A stretch of 64,000 nt of DNA from Solirubrobacteraceae bacterium (GTDB lineage: Bacteria > Actinomycetota > Thermoleophilia > Solirubrobacterales > Solirubrobacteraceae), in the NCBI GenBank assembly GCA_029263125.1, contig JAJCYD010000038.1, forward strand, positions 1 to 64,000, written 5' to 3'. The first letter of the stretch is position 1, and every line of letters begins with the position of its first letter. Below, one piece after another: positions 49,474 through 58,666 of the stretch. The translations under genes and the position numbers were made by a program. The notes under the pieces were generated by a model. It worked only from the letters and a program-made list of their open reading frames with translations, searched no databases and was not told where the DNA came from.

Positions 49474-50235
49474 GTGCGCGTCGTCGGCCTGCACCGCGAC
49501 GTGCTCGTGGCAACGAGCCGCATCTGGCAGACGACCTGCACGATCGTCCGCAGCGGCGAGGAGGGCTTCGTGATCGACTCGCCGGTGCTTCCCGACGAGC
49601 TGGAGATGCTGCCGGCGGTGCTCGAGCACGCCGGCTTCGCCTTCAATGGCCTGCTCGCCACGCACGCCGACTTCGATCACCTGCTCGGCCGGCTGGCGTT
49701 CACGGGTGCGGCGGTCGGCGTCTGCGAGACGACGGCGGCGCGGCTGGCGGCCGAGCCGGGGGCGGCGGCGCGCGAGCTGCGCGCCTTCGACGACGAGCAC
49801 TACGTACAGCGTGCGGCGCCGCTGTCGCTCGGCCAGGTCCAGGCGCTGCCGGTGCCCGGCCATTGCGCGGTCGGCGAGGCCGAGATCGAGCTGCACCCGG
49901 CCGATGGCCACACCGCCGACGGCATGGCCCTGTGGGTGCCCTGGGCGCGCGTGCTCGTGTGCGGCGACTACCTGTCGCCGGTCGAGATCCCGTGGATCGC
50001 CGACGGTGGCTCGCGTTCGGCCTACCTCGCCACCCTGGCGCGGCTGGCCGCGCTCGTCGAGCAGGCCGAGTACGTCGTGCCGGGCCATGGCGCGGTGCTC
50101 GACGCGACCCGGGCGGCGGCGATCTTGCGCGAGGACGTCGCCTACCTGGAGGCGCTGCCCGACGCGCAGCTGCCGATCGCCAGGCGCTCGGCGGCCCAGC
50201 GCAAGATCCACGCCGAGAACGTCTCGCGCGCCTGA
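49474..50235 (+). CDS. Metallo-beta-lactamase-fold hydrolase
   Basis: 253 residues. THADFDHLLG is the metal motif; the usual second His of HxHxDH is Asp here, a variant also seen in some families. Further ligand candidates are PVPGHCAVG, PADGHTADG and VVPGHGAVLD, with CGDYLSP between. Probably a thioesterase- or glyoxalase-like hydrolase. GTG start at 49474; probably co-transcribed with the upstream HAD gene. Confidence 0.85.
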   Translation: MRVVGLHRDVLVATSRIWQTTCTIVRSGEEGFVIDSPVLPDELEMLPAVLEHAGFAFNGLLATHADFDHLLGRLAFTGAAVGVCETTAARLAAEPGAAARELRAFDDEHYVQRAAPLSLGQVQALPVPGHCAVGEAEIELHPADGHTADGMALWVPWARVLVCGDYLSPVEIPWIADGGSRSAYLATLARLAALVEQAEYVVPGHGAVLDATRAAAILREDVAYLEALPDAQLPIARRSAAQRKIHAENVSRA

Positions 50236-50359
50236 TCGTCCAGTCCTGGCGCGTGGCCGTCCAGCGATCGCGGGCGCGTGACGACCCTCTTATGCGGTCC
50301 TTACGCATGGCCGCGATCAACTTAGGGATCATTGACGTCGCCCTCCTACCTTCAACGCC

Positions 50360-51619
50360 ATGAGCAGTGATCCCTCGTCTGGACGCGGCCGCCTCTGGAC
50401 CGATCCACGCGAGGTCGAGGAGCATCAGCCGTGGCTTGCGCCCAAGCGGGCGGCGACACCGCCGCCCGCGCCGCAGCGGCCTGAGCGCGACCCCGACGAC
50501 GACCGCGGGCCGCTGTGGCGCCAGCGGGCCGTCGGCGTTCTCGTCGGCCTCGTGATCGTGGCGCTGCTGGTCGGCGCCGGGGTGCTCGGCGCGAGCCTGC
50601 TGGGGTTGGGCGGAGCCGACGACAACCAGTCCGCCACCCTGCCGGTCGTGCCCGGGGCGGCTCCTGCCGACGCGCGCGCCCGCTCGATCCGTGCGATCTA
50701 CGCAACCGCCAAGGAGAGCGTCGTGCCGGTGCGCGTGCGCGGCGTCTCGACGGCGGGCAGCGGCACCGGCTTCGTCATCGACAAGGGCGGCGTGATCGTC
50801 ACCAACGCCCACGTCGTCAAGGACGCCCAGCAGGTGCAGGTGCGACTGGACGACGACGGCAGCTACGTCGACGCACGAGTCGTCGGGACCGACGTGTCGT
50901 CGGACCTCGCGGTGCTGCGCGTGGACTCCTCCGAGGCCTCGAAGCTGCGCCCGCTCGCGCTCGCGGACTCCGACAAGGTCCAGGTCGGCGACCAGACGCT
51001 TGCGATCGGCTACCCGCTGGGGCTCAACCGCTCGGCCTCTGCCTCTCAGGGAATCGTGTCGGGCCTCGGCCGCTCGATCGACGCCGCCAACAACTTCTCG
51101 ATCGAGAAGGTCATCCAGACCGACGCCGCGATCAACCCCGGCAACTCCGGCGGTCCGCTGCTGGACTCCGCCGGGCGCGTGATCGGCGTGAACACCGCGA
51201 TCCTCACGGCGGGCTCGAGCGGCGGCAGCGTCGGCATCGGCTTCGCGGTGCCCTCCAACACCCTGCGCGACGTCGTTCCACGCCTGGAGAGCGGCGGCAC
51301 CGTCAAGCGGGCATACATCGGTGTGCAGACGCGTCCCAGCCAGACGGGCAGCGGCGCGGAGGTCGTCACCGTCACGCCCGGCACCCCCGCCGCCAGGGGT
51401 GGGCTGCGGGCCGGCGACAGGGTGGTCGAGTCCGCCGGGCGTCCGGTGACCGTTCCGGAGGACATCAGCGCCTCGATCGAGAGCCGCGAACCGGGCGAGA
51501 AGATCACGATCGACGTGCGGCGCGGAGGAGCGCGCCAGAGCCTCGACATCACGCTCGGAACGCGGCCGGACACCGCTCCGGGCGCGGGCACCCCGCCTCC
51601 CGGCCCCTCGTTCCCCTGA
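50360..51619 (+). CDS. HtrA-like membrane-anchored serine protease with PDZ domain
   Basis: 419 residues. A cytoplasmic Pro-rich N-terminus (1-55), one membrane helix (AVGVLVGLVIVALLVGAGVLG), then an extracellular trypsin-like domain with the triad in VTNAHVV (His), SSDLAVL (Asp) and NPGNSGGPL (Ser), and a C-terminal PDZ domain (AYIGVQTRPS to ITIDVRRGG). Such proteases degrade misfolded envelope proteins. It ends 1 bp before the VWA gene, so it heads the VWA-MoxR-DUF58-VWA operon. Confidence 0.93.
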   Translation: MSSDPSSGRGRLWTDPREVEEHQPWLAPKRAATPPPAPQRPERDPDDDRGPLWRQRAVGVLVGLVIVALLVGAGVLGASLLGLGGADDNQSATLPVVPGAAPADARARSIRAIYATAKESVVPVRVRGVSTAGSGTGFVIDKGGVIVTNAHVVKDAQQVQVRLDDDGSYVDARVVGTDVSSDLAVLRVDSSEASKLRPLALADSDKVQVGDQTLAIGYPLGLNRSASASQGIVSGLGRSIDAANNFSIEKVIQTDAAINPGNSGGPLLDSAGRVIGVNTAILTAGSSGGSVGIGFAVPSNTLRDVVPRLESGGTVKRAYIGVQTRPSQTGSGAEVVTVTPGTPAARGGLRAGDRVVESAGRPVTVPEDISASIESREPGEKITIDVRRGGARQSLDITLGTRPDTAPGAGTPPPGPSFP

Positions 51620-51620
51620 C

Positions 51621-52580
51621 ATGAGCTTCGGCCAGCCGCTCTTCCTCGTTGCGCTCGTGCTCGTGCCGGTCGCGGTGCTCGCCTACCTGCGTCACGAGGT
51701 AACGCGCCGCGCCGCGGTCGCGTCGTTCGCCTCGCCGGCGGTCTTCGCGTCGGTTGCGCCGAGCACGCCCGGTTGGCGGCGTCACGTCCCGATCGGCGTC
51801 TACGCCGTCGCGCTGATGGTGCTGCTCGTCGCCCTCGCCAAGCCGCAGACGACGGTCGCGGTCCCGATCGAGCGCGCCTCGATCATGCTGACGACCGACT
51901 TCTCCGGCTCGATGCAGTCAACCGACGTCGCGCCGAGCCGGCTGGTCGCGGCGCGCACCGCGGCGCAGGACTTCCTGCGCGACGTGCCCGACAACGTGCG
52001 CGTCGGCCTGGTCTCCTTCAACCAGGCCGCGAAGCTCGTCTCCAGCCCGACGACCGACCGGACGCTGCTGTCGCAGGCGATCTCGACGCTGCAGCCCAGC
52101 GGCGGGACGGCGACCGGCGAGGCGCTCGCGGTCTCGCTGAACGCCCTCGCCTCCGAGGTCGACGTCGACGGCGTCCGCGCTCCGTCGGCGATCGTGCTGC
52201 TGTCGGATGGGACGTCGACGCGCGGGCGCAGCCCCGAGAAGATCGCGCGGCAGGCGAAGGAGCTGAAGATCCCGATCTACACCGTCACGCTCGGCACGTC
52301 GACGGGCACGATCGACGTGACGCGCAGCGACGGGACCGTCGAAACGAAGCTCGTCCCGCCCGACCCCGTGCAGATGCAGCGGGTCGCCGAGATCTCCGGC
52401 GGGCGCACCTTCACCGCCGACAACGTGCAGGAGCTCAGCACCGTCTACAAGCAGCTCGGCTCGCGGATCGGCTACCGCGAGGAGCCACGCGAGCTGACCG
52501 CCGCCTTCAGCGGTGGCGCGCTCGTCCTGCTCGCCGCCGGCGCGCTGGCGTCCCTCTACTGGTTTCGCCGTCTTGTCTAA
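51621..52580 (+). CDS. VWA-domain membrane protein (BatA-like), copy 1
   Basis: 319 residues. Two N-terminal membrane helices (about 5-22 and 55-75), a von Willebrand A domain (about 85-280) with an intact MIDAS site TTDFSGSMQ (DxSxS) and LLSDGTSTRG, and a C-terminal helix. Such proteins work with MoxR ATPases in envelope protein maturation or stress responses. ATG 51621. Confidence 0.9.
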   Translation: MSFGQPLFLVALVLVPVAVLAYLRHEVTRRAAVASFASPAVFASVAPSTPGWRRHVPIGVYAVALMVLLVALAKPQTTVAVPIERASIMLTTDFSGSMQSTDVAPSRLVAARTAAQDFLRDVPDNVRVGLVSFNQAAKLVSSPTTDRTLLSQAISTLQPSGGTATGEALAVSLNALASEVDVDGVRAPSAIVLLSDGTSTRGRSPEKIARQAKELKIPIYTVTLGTSTGTIDVTRSDGTVETKLVPPDPVQMQRVAEISGGRTFTADNVQELSTVYKQLGSRIGYREEPRELTAAFSGGALVLLAAGALASLYWFRRLV

Positions 52581-52613
52581 GCCTCAGCACCTCACGCGAA
52601 AGGACCGACCCCG

Positions 52614-53651
52614 ATGAGCACGATGTATCCCGGACAGCCCGAGGACGAGGGTCGAGCCCCGCGTCAGGCGCTCGAGGAAGCGCTGTATGAGATCAAGCGC
52701 GTCATCGTCGGGCAGGACGCGATGCTCGAACGGCTGCTCGTCGCGCTGCTCGCCGGGGGCCACGTGCTGCTCGAAGGCGTGCCCGGCCTGGCCAAGACGC
52801 TGACCGTGCGCACGCTGGCCGACGTCATGGGCGGCACGTTCCGGCGTATCCAGTTCACCCCCGACCTCGTGCCCGCCGACCTCGTCGGCACGCGCATCTA
52901 CCGGCCGGACTCCGGGCGCTTTGACGTCGAGCTCGGGCCGGTCTTCGGCAACTTCCTGCTCGCCGACGAGATCAACCGCGCGCCGGCCAAGGTCCAGTCG
53001 GCGTTGCTGGAGGTCATGCAGGAGCACCAGGTGACGATCGGCACGGAGTCCTTCGCGGTGCCCGATCCGTTCCTCGTCCTGGCGACGCAGAACCCGATCG
53101 AGTCCGAGGGCACCTACCCGCTTCCCGAGGCGCAAATCGACCGCTTCCTGTTCAAGGTGCTTGTCGAGTATCCGACGCTCGGCGAGGAGGCGTCGATCGT
53201 CGGGCGCTCGCTGAGCCCGCCCGAGGCCGCGACGGTGCAGCTCTCGATGGCCGAGCTCGTGCGCTTCCAGGACGAGGCGGCGCAGATCTTCGTCGACCGC
53301 GAGGTCGTCGCCTACGCCGTGCAGCTCGTGGACTGCACGCGCAACCCCGAGCGCTACGGGCTCGGCGATCTCTCACACCAGATCCAGTACGGCTCCAGCC
53401 CCCGCGGCGCGATCGGGATGGTCCAGGCCGCGCGTGCCCTGGCGATGCTGCGCGGGCGCCGCCATGCGCTCACCGACGACGTGCGCGATCTCGCGCACGA
53501 CGTGCTGCGCCACCGGATCGTTTTGTCCTACGACGCGCTGTCTGATGGCGTCAGCACCGACCAGATCCTCGATCGCGTCCTCGCAGCGATCGGCGACGGG
53601 CGCCTGGGCATGACGGTCGGGCCGCACCACGAGCAGGAGACGGCCGCCTGA
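52614..53651 (+). CDS. MoxR-family AAA+ ATPase
   Basis: 345 residues. Walker A is LEGVPGLAKT, followed by RIQFTPDLVPADLVGT, Walker B LLADEINRAPAKVQSALLEVMQE, the sensor region LVLATQNPIESEGTYPLPEAQ and a C-terminal lid. MoxR ATPases act as chaperones for VWA partners. It follows VWA copy 1 by 33 nt and overlaps the DUF58 start (TGATG). Confidence 0.95.
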   Translation: MSTMYPGQPEDEGRAPRQALEEALYEIKRVIVGQDAMLERLLVALLAGGHVLLEGVPGLAKTLTVRTLADVMGGTFRRIQFTPDLVPADLVGTRIYRPDSGRFDVELGPVFGNFLLADEINRAPAKVQSALLEVMQEHQVTIGTESFAVPDPFLVLATQNPIESEGTYPLPEAQIDRFLFKVLVEYPTLGEEASIVGRSLSPPEAATVQLSMAELVRFQDEAAQIFVDREVVAYAVQLVDCTRNPERYGLGDLSHQIQYGSSPRGAIGMVQAARALAMLRGRRHALTDDVRDLAHDVLRHRIVLSYDALSDGVSTDQILDRVLAAIGDGRLGMTVGPHHEQETAA

Positions 53652-54553
53652 TGAGCGGCGCGCAGCTGCGGGTTCCGCCGGCCCGCCAGGGGCCGGGGCC
53701 GGCCCCTGCCGCGCTCGTCGATGCGCTGGCGCTATCGCTCGCGCGTCGCGGGTCCGGCGTGCTGCCCGGGGATCGTCTGTCGCCCGGCGTCGGCTCGGGC
53801 ACCGAGCTCGCCCAGCTGCGTCCCTACCAGATCGGTGACGACGTGCGTCAGATCGATCCCGCCGCCAGCGCCCGGACCGGGGTCCCGCACGTCCGCCTCC
53901 AGGTCCCCGAGCGGATCCTCACGACATGGCTGATCTACGACCGCTCCGCGTCGATGGCGTTCGGCACCGCCGACCGGCTGAAGTCTGACGTCGCCGAGGG
54001 CGTCGCCGGCGTCGTCGCTCGTGCGGCGACGCGCCACGGAGGGCGCCTTGCGGTGCTGACGGCGGGTGGCACATCGCGGATGCTGGCGCCGCGCGGCGGG
54101 CCGCACGCGAAGATCGGGTTGCGGCGCCTGCTGGAGGAGGGCGTCGTCGTCGATGGCGTGCCTGACCGAGGATTGGCGCCCGTGCTGCATCGCTGCGGGC
54201 GCGTCGCACGCCAGCCGGGCCTCGTGGTCGTCGTCTCGGACTTTCGCGGCGAGCTGGACTGGCAGCGCGCCATGCGCGCGCTCGGCGCGCGTCATCGCGT
54301 CCTCGCGGTGGAGATCCGCGATCCCCGCGAAGAGCGTCTGGAACCGGCCGGCCGGCTGTCGCTCGTCGATCCCGAGACCGGCGAGCTGCTGGAGGTCGAC
54401 ACCTCGCGGCGCGGCCTGCGCGACCGCTTCGAGGCCGCCGCCGCCGTGGAGCGCGCGGGCGTGGCCGCTGCCGTGCGGCGCGCCGCGGCCGTGCACGTCG
54501 TGCTCTCGACGCGGGGCGACTGGCTGCGCGCGCTGGGGCGGGCGCTGCGATGA
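53651..54553 (+). CDS. DUF58-domain protein
   Basis: 300 residues. The DUF58 core includes YQIGDDVRQIDPAASARTG and a degenerate VWA-like part (WLIYDRSASMAFG, with DxSxS kept). It lacks the N-terminal membrane helices often found in the family, so it looks cytoplasmic. Constant partner of MoxR in these operons. Its stop overlaps the next ATG (ATGA). Confidence 0.9.
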   Translation: MSGAQLRVPPARQGPGPAPAALVDALALSLARRGSGVLPGDRLSPGVGSGTELAQLRPYQIGDDVRQIDPAASARTGVPHVRLQVPERILTTWLIYDRSASMAFGTADRLKSDVAEGVAGVVARAATRHGGRLAVLTAGGTSRMLAPRGGPHAKIGLRRLLEEGVVVDGVPDRGLAPVLHRCGRVARQPGLVVVVSDFRGELDWQRAMRALGARHRVLAVEIRDPREERLEPAGRLSLVDPETGELLEVDTSRRGLRDRFEAAAAVERAGVAAAVRRAAAVHVVLSTRGDWLRALGRALR

Positions 54554-55494
54554 GCTTCGCCACGCCGCTGGCGCTGCTGTGCCTGGCCGCAGTGCCGCTG
54601 GCGGTGCTCGCGCACGTTTCCGCGCAGCGACGCAGACGGCGCTACCCCGTGCGCTTTCCGGCGATCGCGACGCTTGCCACGGTCGCGGGCTCTGAGCCGC
54701 GCTGGCGTCGCCAGGTCCCATTCGCGCTGCTCGCGCTGGCGCTGACCGCGATCGCGCTGTCGCTGGCACGCCCGGAGCGCACGATCGCCGTGCCCGTCGA
54801 GCGGGCGTCGGTCGTGCTCGTCACCGACGTCTCGCGCTCGATGTCGGCGACCGACGTCAGCCCCAATCGCCTCGAGGCCGCACGCCGCGCGGCGCAGAGC
54901 TTCATCGACAAGGTCCCCAAGCAGCTGCGCGTGGGGCTGGTCTCCTTCTCCGAGGCGGCCCAGTCGCTGCGCGTGCCGACGACCGATCGCCATCAGATCT
55001 CAGCCGCGCTGGACAGCCTGCAGCCGATCTCCGGAACGGCGACCGGCGCCGGCCTGCGGGCCGCCCTTGACAACCTCAAGACCGACGGGGAGAAGACCGA
55101 GAAGCCGCCACCCGCGGCGATCGTGCTGCTGTCGGATGGGTCGGCCACCGACGGCTCGGCGGCCTTCGACGTCGCGAGCGAGGCGCGGCGCCTGAAGATC
55201 CCGATCTTCACCGTCGCGCTGGGCACCGAGAGCGGCACGATCACCCTGGGCGGCCGCGTCGTGCGGGTCCCGCCCGATCCGGAGGCCCTGCAGCGCATCT
55301 CGTCGCTGTCGGGTGGGGACGCCTTCCGTGCCGAGGACTCCGAGGAGCTCGGCACGATCTACGACAAGCTCGGCTCGCAGATCGGCACCAAGCCCGAGCA
55401 GCAGGAGATCACCGTCCTGTTCGCGGGCGCGGCGCTGCTGCTCTTGGCGGGCGCGATGACGGCGTCGCTGGGCATCAGCGGCCGCCTGCCGTAG
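54550..55494 (+). CDS. VWA-domain membrane protein (BatA-like), copy 2
   Basis: 314 residues. A paralogue of copy 1 with the same plan: two N-terminal helices, MIDAS VTDVSRSMSATD, PPAAIVLLSDGSATDG and a C-terminal helix. The two VWA genes flank moxR and the DUF58 gene, suggesting duplication and possibly a hetero-oligomer. Its stop is 26 bp before a dispersed hairpin repeat. Confidence 0.9.
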   Translation: MSFATPLALLCLAAVPLAVLAHVSAQRRRRRYPVRFPAIATLATVAGSEPRWRRQVPFALLALALTAIALSLARPERTIAVPVERASVVLVTDVSRSMSATDVSPNRLEAARRAAQSFIDKVPKQLRVGLVSFSEAAQSLRVPTTDRHQISAALDSLQPISGTATGAGLRAALDNLKTDGEKTEKPPPAAIVLLSDGSATDGSAAFDVASEARRLKIPIFTVALGTESGTITLGGRVVRVPPDPEALQRISSLSGGDAFRAEDSEELGTIYDKLGSQIGTKPEQQEITVLFAGAALLLLAGAMTASLGISGRLP

Positions 55495-55520
55495 CGCCTC
55501 TTGATTGCTCGTCGCGGGAT

Positions 55521-55576
55521 GCGGGGGTGTGTCGAATAACTCGCGGTCGGCGCGTGCTACTCGACACACCCCCCGC
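55521..55576. repeat. Dispersed hairpin repeat, copy 3
   Basis: Arms GCGGGGGTGTGTCGAATA (55521-55538) and TACTCGACACACCCCCCGC (55558-55576), with one bulge and one mismatch. It lies between the convergent VWA copy 2 and methyltransferase genes, so it could terminate both. The loop has CTCG and GGCGCG as in copies 1 and 2. Confidence 0.85.
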
Positions 55577-55616
55577 AGTGGGCAGCGCGTGCGCCCGTCG
55601 ACAGCGCTCCCTCGGA

Positions 55617-56375
55617 TCACCGCCGTTGCAGGACCGTGAGCAGGTAGGGGCTCGTCGCGCCGGCCCCGATCCCACCATCGCGCAGCGCGGCGATCACCGC
55701 CTCACGCAACGGCTCCCAGGCATCGGCCGCCTCGAGCTGCTCGCGAGCGCCGATCCACACGGGATGCAGGCGCTCCCAGCGGTCCATGAGGTCCTCGGGA
55801 CTCGTGTGCTCGTGGGCCAGCTCGTGCTCTGACATCTCGACGTCGCCGACCGGGTCGAACAACGCGTGAAGCGCCGACGGATCGCCCCAGTCGACCGGCG
55901 GCCGCGCATCGTCCTCCGGCGGGCGCGAGCGGCTCATCGCGCCGCGCAGCAACGACACGGCATCGAACACCGGCCCGCGAGGCGGCCACGTCGTGATCGC
56001 CACGCATCCGCCAGGTGCCACGACTCGTGCGATCTCCGCTGCCGCTTGCTCGGCCGGGCGGGCGAAGATCACGCCGAACACCGAGACGGCGGCGTCAAAC
56101 CTCCCATCCTCGAACGGCAGCTTCGCCGCGTCGCCCAGCACGAACTCGGCGCCTGGCACGCGCTCACGCGCGACGTCCAGCAGCCGCGGCGAGCTGTCGA
56201 TGCCCGTGACGGCGGCGCCGGCGCTTGCGGCCACGAGCGCGGCGTTGCCCGTTCCGCAGGCGACGTCGAGGAGGCGCTCGCCGCCGGCCATGCCGAGCGC
56301 CGCGATCACGACGTCGGAGGCCGGCGCAAGCTCGGACGCCGTGTCCTCATAGCAGCCGACGCCCCAGGTATCCAC
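55617..56375 (-). CDS. SAM-dependent methyltransferase (class I)
   Basis: 252 residues. LLDVACGTGNAALVAA (motif I), VTGIDSSPRLLDVAR, FVLGDAAKLPFEDGRFD and ARVVAPGGCVAITTW match Methyltransf_11/25 enzymes. The substrate is unknown. GTG 56375 lies 2 bp after the stop of the acetyltransferase gene, so this is the third gene of the carboxylase operon. Confidence 0.9.
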   Translation of the reverse strand: MDTWGVGCYEDTASELAPASDVVIAALGMAGGERLLDVACGTGNAALVAASAGAAVTGIDSSPRLLDVARERVPGAEFVLGDAAKLPFEDGRFDAAVSVFGVIFARPAEQAAAEIARVVAPGGCVAITTWPPRGPVFDAVSLLRGAMSRSRPPEDDARPPVDWGDPSALHALFDPVGDVEMSEHELAHEHTSPEDLMDRWERLHPVWIGAREQLEAADAWEPLREAVIAALRDGGIGAGATSPYLLTVLQRR

Positions 56376-56377
56376 GC

Positions 56378-56854
56378 CTACTCCAGCTCGCGCCCGAAAA
56401 ACAGATCGCGCCCCGCGCCCCCCTTGGAACGCTCCGAGAAGCCGTGGCGGCGATAGAGCGCCAGCGCGGCGGCGTTGTGCTCGTTGGCGTCGAGCTCGAT
56501 CCGCTTGGCGCCGTGCTCGGTCGCCCGCGCCATTGCGAGCGTCAGCAGGGCGTCCCCGACGCCGGCGCGGCGCGTGTCGGCGTCGACGAACAGGTCCTCC
56601 AGCCAGCAGTCGGGCGCCGCGCGCCAGACGCTGAGGCGAAAGCGCAGCTGCAGCACGCCCGTCGGCGGCGAGTCGTCGTCGCGCGCGGCGAGCAGGAACT
56701 CCGAGTCGCGGTCCTCGAACAGCCGCTCGACGGTGGCCAGGAACGAGTTCGCCGACGGTGAGTCGTGGCCGTTGTGATCGCGGAAGGCGACGAGCAGCGC
56801 GGCGACGGTCTCGGCCTCGTCGGGCAGCGCGACCCAGGCCCGCGGCGCGCTCAC
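56378..56854 (-). CDS. GNAT-family acetyltransferase
   Basis: 158 residues. CWLEDLFVDADTRRAGVGDALL (acetyl-CoA loop RRAGVG) and LDANEHNAAALALYRRHGF are typical of GNAT proteins. The frame extends upstream, but GTG 56854 overlaps the carboxylase stop (GTGA) and gives the usual size. The substrate is unknown. Confidence 0.88.
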   Translation of the reverse strand: MSAPRAWVALPDEAETVAALLVAFRDHNGHDSPSANSFLATVERLFEDRDSEFLLAARDDDSPPTGVLQLRFRLSVWRAAPDCWLEDLFVDADTRRAGVGDALLTLAMARATEHGAKRIELDANEHNAAALALYRRHGFSERSKGGAGRDLFFGRELE

Positions 56855-58647
56855 GCCGGCGGGTCCTCGATGACCGCGAGCACGTCGCCGCGGCGCACGC
56901 CGTCGCCTTCGGAGATCGGCAGCGACGCGATCACGCCCGACTTGTGGGCCGGGATCTCGTTCTCCATCTTCATCGCCTCGATGATCGCGACGACGTCGCC
57001 CTCGGCGACCTGCTGGCCCTGGCTGACGGGCACCTTCCAGACGTTGCCCTGCATCGGCGAGGTGAGTGTGTCGCTCCCGGCCACGGCCTGCGCGCGCTTC
57101 TTGGCGACCCCGCGGACGGGCTTGGACACGCCCGCCGCCGGGCCGCCGGCACGGGCGTCGCCTGCCTCGGCGCCCGCGCCGATCACGCGCACATCGAAGC
57201 GCCGCCCCGAGACCTCGACGCTGTAGGTGCGCTCGACGGACGTCTCGGCGTCGGTCTGCGAGGCGGCCGCAGCAGGCTTCTCGGCGAGCTCTCGCAACCA
57301 CGACTTGTCCTCGAGCAGGTCGCGGCAGGTCTCCCCGCGCGCCCATTGCTCGGAGGCCAGCAGCGCGCGGTGAAAGCCGATCAGCGTCGTGATGCCCTCG
57401 ATCCGGTACTCGGCCAGCGCGCGCAGCATCCGCGCCGTCGCTTGCGAGCGGTCGACATCCCAGACGACGAGCTTGGCGACCATCGGGTCGTACATCGGCG
57501 TCACCTCGCTGCCCGCCCGCACCCCGGAGTCCACGCGCACGCCGGGCCCCGACGGCTCGGCGTAGGCGCCGATCGTCCCCGGCGCTGGGGCGAACGCGTG
57601 CGACGCGTCCTCGGCGTTGATCCGGCACTCGATCGCGTGGCCGCGCAGCGCGACATCCTCCTGGGCGATCGACAGCGCCTCACCGGCCGCCACGCGGATG
57701 CCCTCCTTGACGATGTCCACGCCGCTGGTCATCTCCGTCACGCAGTGCTCGACCTGCACGCGCGTGTTCATCTCCAGGAAGAAGTACTCCCCGCTGTCGG
57801 AGGACAGCAGCCCCTCGACCGTCCCCGCGCCGCGGTAGTCGACCGCGCGCGCCGCTTCGACGGCGATCGTGCCGATGCGCTCGCGCAGCGCCTCGTCGAC
57901 GATCCACGCCGGGGCGGGGGACTCCTCGACGAGCTTCTGGTGGCGTCGCTGGATCGAGCAGTCGCGTTCGCCGAGGTGGATGACGCTGCCGTGCCCGTCG
58001 GCGAGGATCTGCACCTCGACGTGACGCGGATCGGGCAGGTAGCGCTCGAGGTAGACCGTCGCGTCGGAGAAGAACCGCTCGCCCTCGCGCGCTGCCCCTT
58101 CGAAGGCCGCCTTCAGCTCGCTCGCCTTCAGCGCGACGCGAAAGCCCTTCCCGCCGCCCCCGCCCGCGGCCTTGACGGCGACCGGATAGCCGATCTCGTC
58201 ATCGACGATGCGTCGCGCCGCGCCCAGGTCGGGCACGGGATCGACGGTGCCCGGCACGATCGGCACGCCGGCATCGCGCATGAGCTCGCGCGCCCGCGTC
58301 TTGGATCCCATCGCCTCGATCGCGCTCGCCGGCGGGCCGACGAACACGACGCCGGCGCGCTCGCAGGCCGTCGCGAACGACGCGTTCTCGGCCAGGAAGC
58401 CGTAGCCGGGGTGGATGGCCCCGGCACCCGATTCGCGCGCGATCCGCAGGATCCGCTCGATGTCGAGGTAGCCATCGGACGGCGAGGCGCCGCCGAGCAG
58501 GTACGCCTCGCTGGCGCGAGTGACGTGGGGCGCGTCGCGATCCAGCTCGGAGTAGACCGCGACCGACGCGATGCCGAGCTCGTCGCACGCGCGAATGACG
58601 CGCACCGCGATCTCGCCGCGGTTGGCGATCAGCAGCTTGGAGAACAC
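56851..58647 (-). CDS. Acetyl/propionyl-CoA carboxylase alpha chain (biotin carboxylase plus BCCP)
   Basis: 598 residues. Biotin carboxylase domain (1-450) with KLLIANRGEIAVRVIRAC, HPGYGFLAENA, KAAGGGGGKGFR, HLGERDCSIQRRHQKLVEE and FLEMNTRVQVEH; a linker; and a C-terminal biotinyl domain with EAMKMEN (biotin on Lys). It carboxylates biotin with bicarbonate and ATP, feeding a carboxyltransferase encoded elsewhere to make malonyl- or methylmalonyl-CoA. GTG 58647 is chosen. Confidence 0.94.
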   Translation of the reverse strand: MFSKLLIANRGEIAVRVIRACDELGIASVAVYSELDRDAPHVTRASEAYLLGGASPSDGYLDIERILRIARESGAGAIHPGYGFLAENASFATACERAGVVFVGPPASAIEAMGSKTRARELMRDAGVPIVPGTVDPVPDLGAARRIVDDEIGYPVAVKAAGGGGGKGFRVALKASELKAAFEGAAREGERFFSDATVYLERYLPDPRHVEVQILADGHGSVIHLGERDCSIQRRHQKLVEESPAPAWIVDEALRERIGTIAVEAARAVDYRGAGTVEGLLSSDSGEYFFLEMNTRVQVEHCVTEMTSGVDIVKEGIRVAAGEALSIAQEDVALRGHAIECRINAEDASHAFAPAPGTIGAYAEPSGPGVRVDSGVRAGSEVTPMYDPMVAKLVVWDVDRSQATARMLRALAEYRIEGITTLIGFHRALLASEQWARGETCRDLLEDKSWLRELAEKPAAAASQTDAETSVERTYSVEVSGRRFDVRVIGAGAEAGDARAGGPAAGVSKPVRGVAKKRAQAVAGSDTLTSPMQGNVWKVPVSQGQQVAEGDVVAIIEAMKMENEIPAHKSGVIASLPISEGDGVRRGDVLAVIEDPPA

Positions 58648-58666
58648 CCTCGCGGAGGCTAGACGC

